In this document: positions 5,507 through 5,990 of the stretch, one piece after another | How the letters are laid out: each line of letters begins with the position of its first letter | Position numbering within the stretch: the first letter of the stretch is position 1 | Source of the DNA: Treponema sp. | GTDB lineage: Bacteria; Spirochaetota; Spirochaetia; Treponematales; Treponemataceae | Assembly (NCBI GenBank): GCA_017963165.1 | Contig: JAGCTZ010000108.1 | Location: 1-5,990 of the forward strand | Reading direction: 5' to 3' | DNA: 5,990 nt | The notes under the pieces: generated by a model | What the model was told of the DNA's origin: nothing | What the model saw: the letters and a program-made list of their open reading frames with translations, nothing else | Databases searched by the model: none | Position numbers and translations under genes: made by a program

Positions 5507-5990
5507 CTATGCGGTGGCGGTCAGCATTTTGTTAAAACCACCTTTTTTAAGCGTCTTGCCGCTTGAATTGCGCGAGCCTGTAACTTTTGTGCGCACCTCC
5601 ACGGTAAAATCACCGGCAGGAACATCCGGCGAAAGAAGCACCATAAGCCGTGCGGGCTTGTTCTCAATCACGGTTGCACAGCGGAATTCGCCGTCCGACG
5701 TGATTGCAAAAACGCCCTGCTCTGCGTCTGCTGCATCAAATTTCAGCCGTGCGCCTGTAATCTGCATAACAGAGCCGGTCTTTATCACGGAAGAATCACC
5801 GGAAATTTTGTCTGTAACGCTTGTGATATACGGGTCTGTCGAAGACGTCTCAACCTTTTGCACAGATGCCTTTGATGCGGCTTCGCGCAGTTCTGCACCG
5901 GCGTTTACGTTCAGCTTTATTACATGGCGGCTCTTGTCAAAGCTGTCTGTTTGATTTGCAAACACGCCCGTAATCGAAAAATTTGTCGAA
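5507..5990 (-). CDS. HU-like/DUF4469 protein, C-terminal part only (5' end outside window)
   Basis: The frame is open from the window edge (5990 side) to TAG 5509-5507, about 160 residues. It continues upstream of a GTG at 5965 as STNFSITG, so that GTG is not a credible start. The visible part reads TGVFANQTDSFDKSRHVIKL, then NVNAGAELREA, then ITGARLKFDAADAEQGVFAI, then ARLMVLLSPDVPAGDFTVEV. This is the pattern of the DUF4469 Ig-like C-terminal domain, usually preceded by an HU-like DNA-binding domain (family knowledge; that domain lies outside the window). The region is clearly more GC-rich than the operon (for example 36 of 60 bases at 5641-5700). It is transcribed in the same direction as the ATPase operon but separated by the repeat array, so read-through is possible but not shown. 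The cellular role of DUF4469 proteins is not established to my knowledge; nucleoid binding is a guess. Confidence 0.8.
   Translation of the reverse strand, partial: STNFSITGVFANQTDSFDKSRHVIKLNVNAGAELREAASKASVQKVETSSTDPYITSVTDKISGDSSVIKTGSVMQITGARLKFDAADAEQGVFAITSDGEFRCATVIENKPARLMVLLSPDVPAGDFTVEVRTKVTGSRNSSGKTLKKGGFNKMLTATA

Noticed and set aside
5433..5954. Plus-strand open frame of 173 codons
   Set aside because: It is antisense to the recognisable DUF4469 domain and starts inside the repeat array.

Overview
The window looks like a piece of chromosome from a host-associated spirochete, most likely Treponema or a relative. This is inference from the company of genes. It holds an Rpn-type PD-(D/E)XK nuclease/transposase relic, a family that is highly multiplied in Treponema. 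It also holds the C-terminal part of an HU-like/DUF4469 protein, a family I know from Bacteroidota and Treponema. No 16S or other taxonomic marker is present.

Layout. Bases 46-802 (+) carry a broken Rpn-family gene. Its N-terminal and C-terminal parts are recognisable, but the middle, where the catalytic D and ExQ residues lie, is replaced by about 150 bases containing two perfect-arm palindromes. Bases 803-904 are a short convergent intergenic stretch dominated by a 14-bp perfect hairpin. Bases 905-5307 (-) are a tight three-gene operon read right to left: a 541-aa protein with a candidate nuclease-like core and a glycine-zipper C-terminus (gene 1), a 354-aa unrecognised protein (gene 2), and a 565-aa Ycf46-type AAA+ ATPase (gene 3). 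The gaps are 13 bp and 1 bp, and the Shine-Dalgarno of gene 3 overlaps the end of gene 2. Bases 5308-5506 are the upstream region, filled mostly by a tandem array of about six 23-24-bp units, several of which contain the dyad TGTAT-N7-ATACA. Bases 5507-5990 (-) are the 3' end of a DUF4469-type gene cut by the window edge.

How it may work. The three minus-strand genes are probably one functional unit: a remodelling ATPase, a partner or adaptor, and a large substrate or effector that could both act on nucleic acid and enter membranes. I do not know this cassette as a characterised system. A defence, toxin or mobile-element role is inference only.

The most concrete oddity is at the end of the ATPase. 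Its last ~21 codons, and the untranslated bases just past its stop, align without gaps to the C-terminus of the Rpn relic on the opposite strand. The present end of the ATPase therefore seems to have been made by capture of a second, inverted Rpn fragment. No tRNA, rRNA or CRISPR array was seen.
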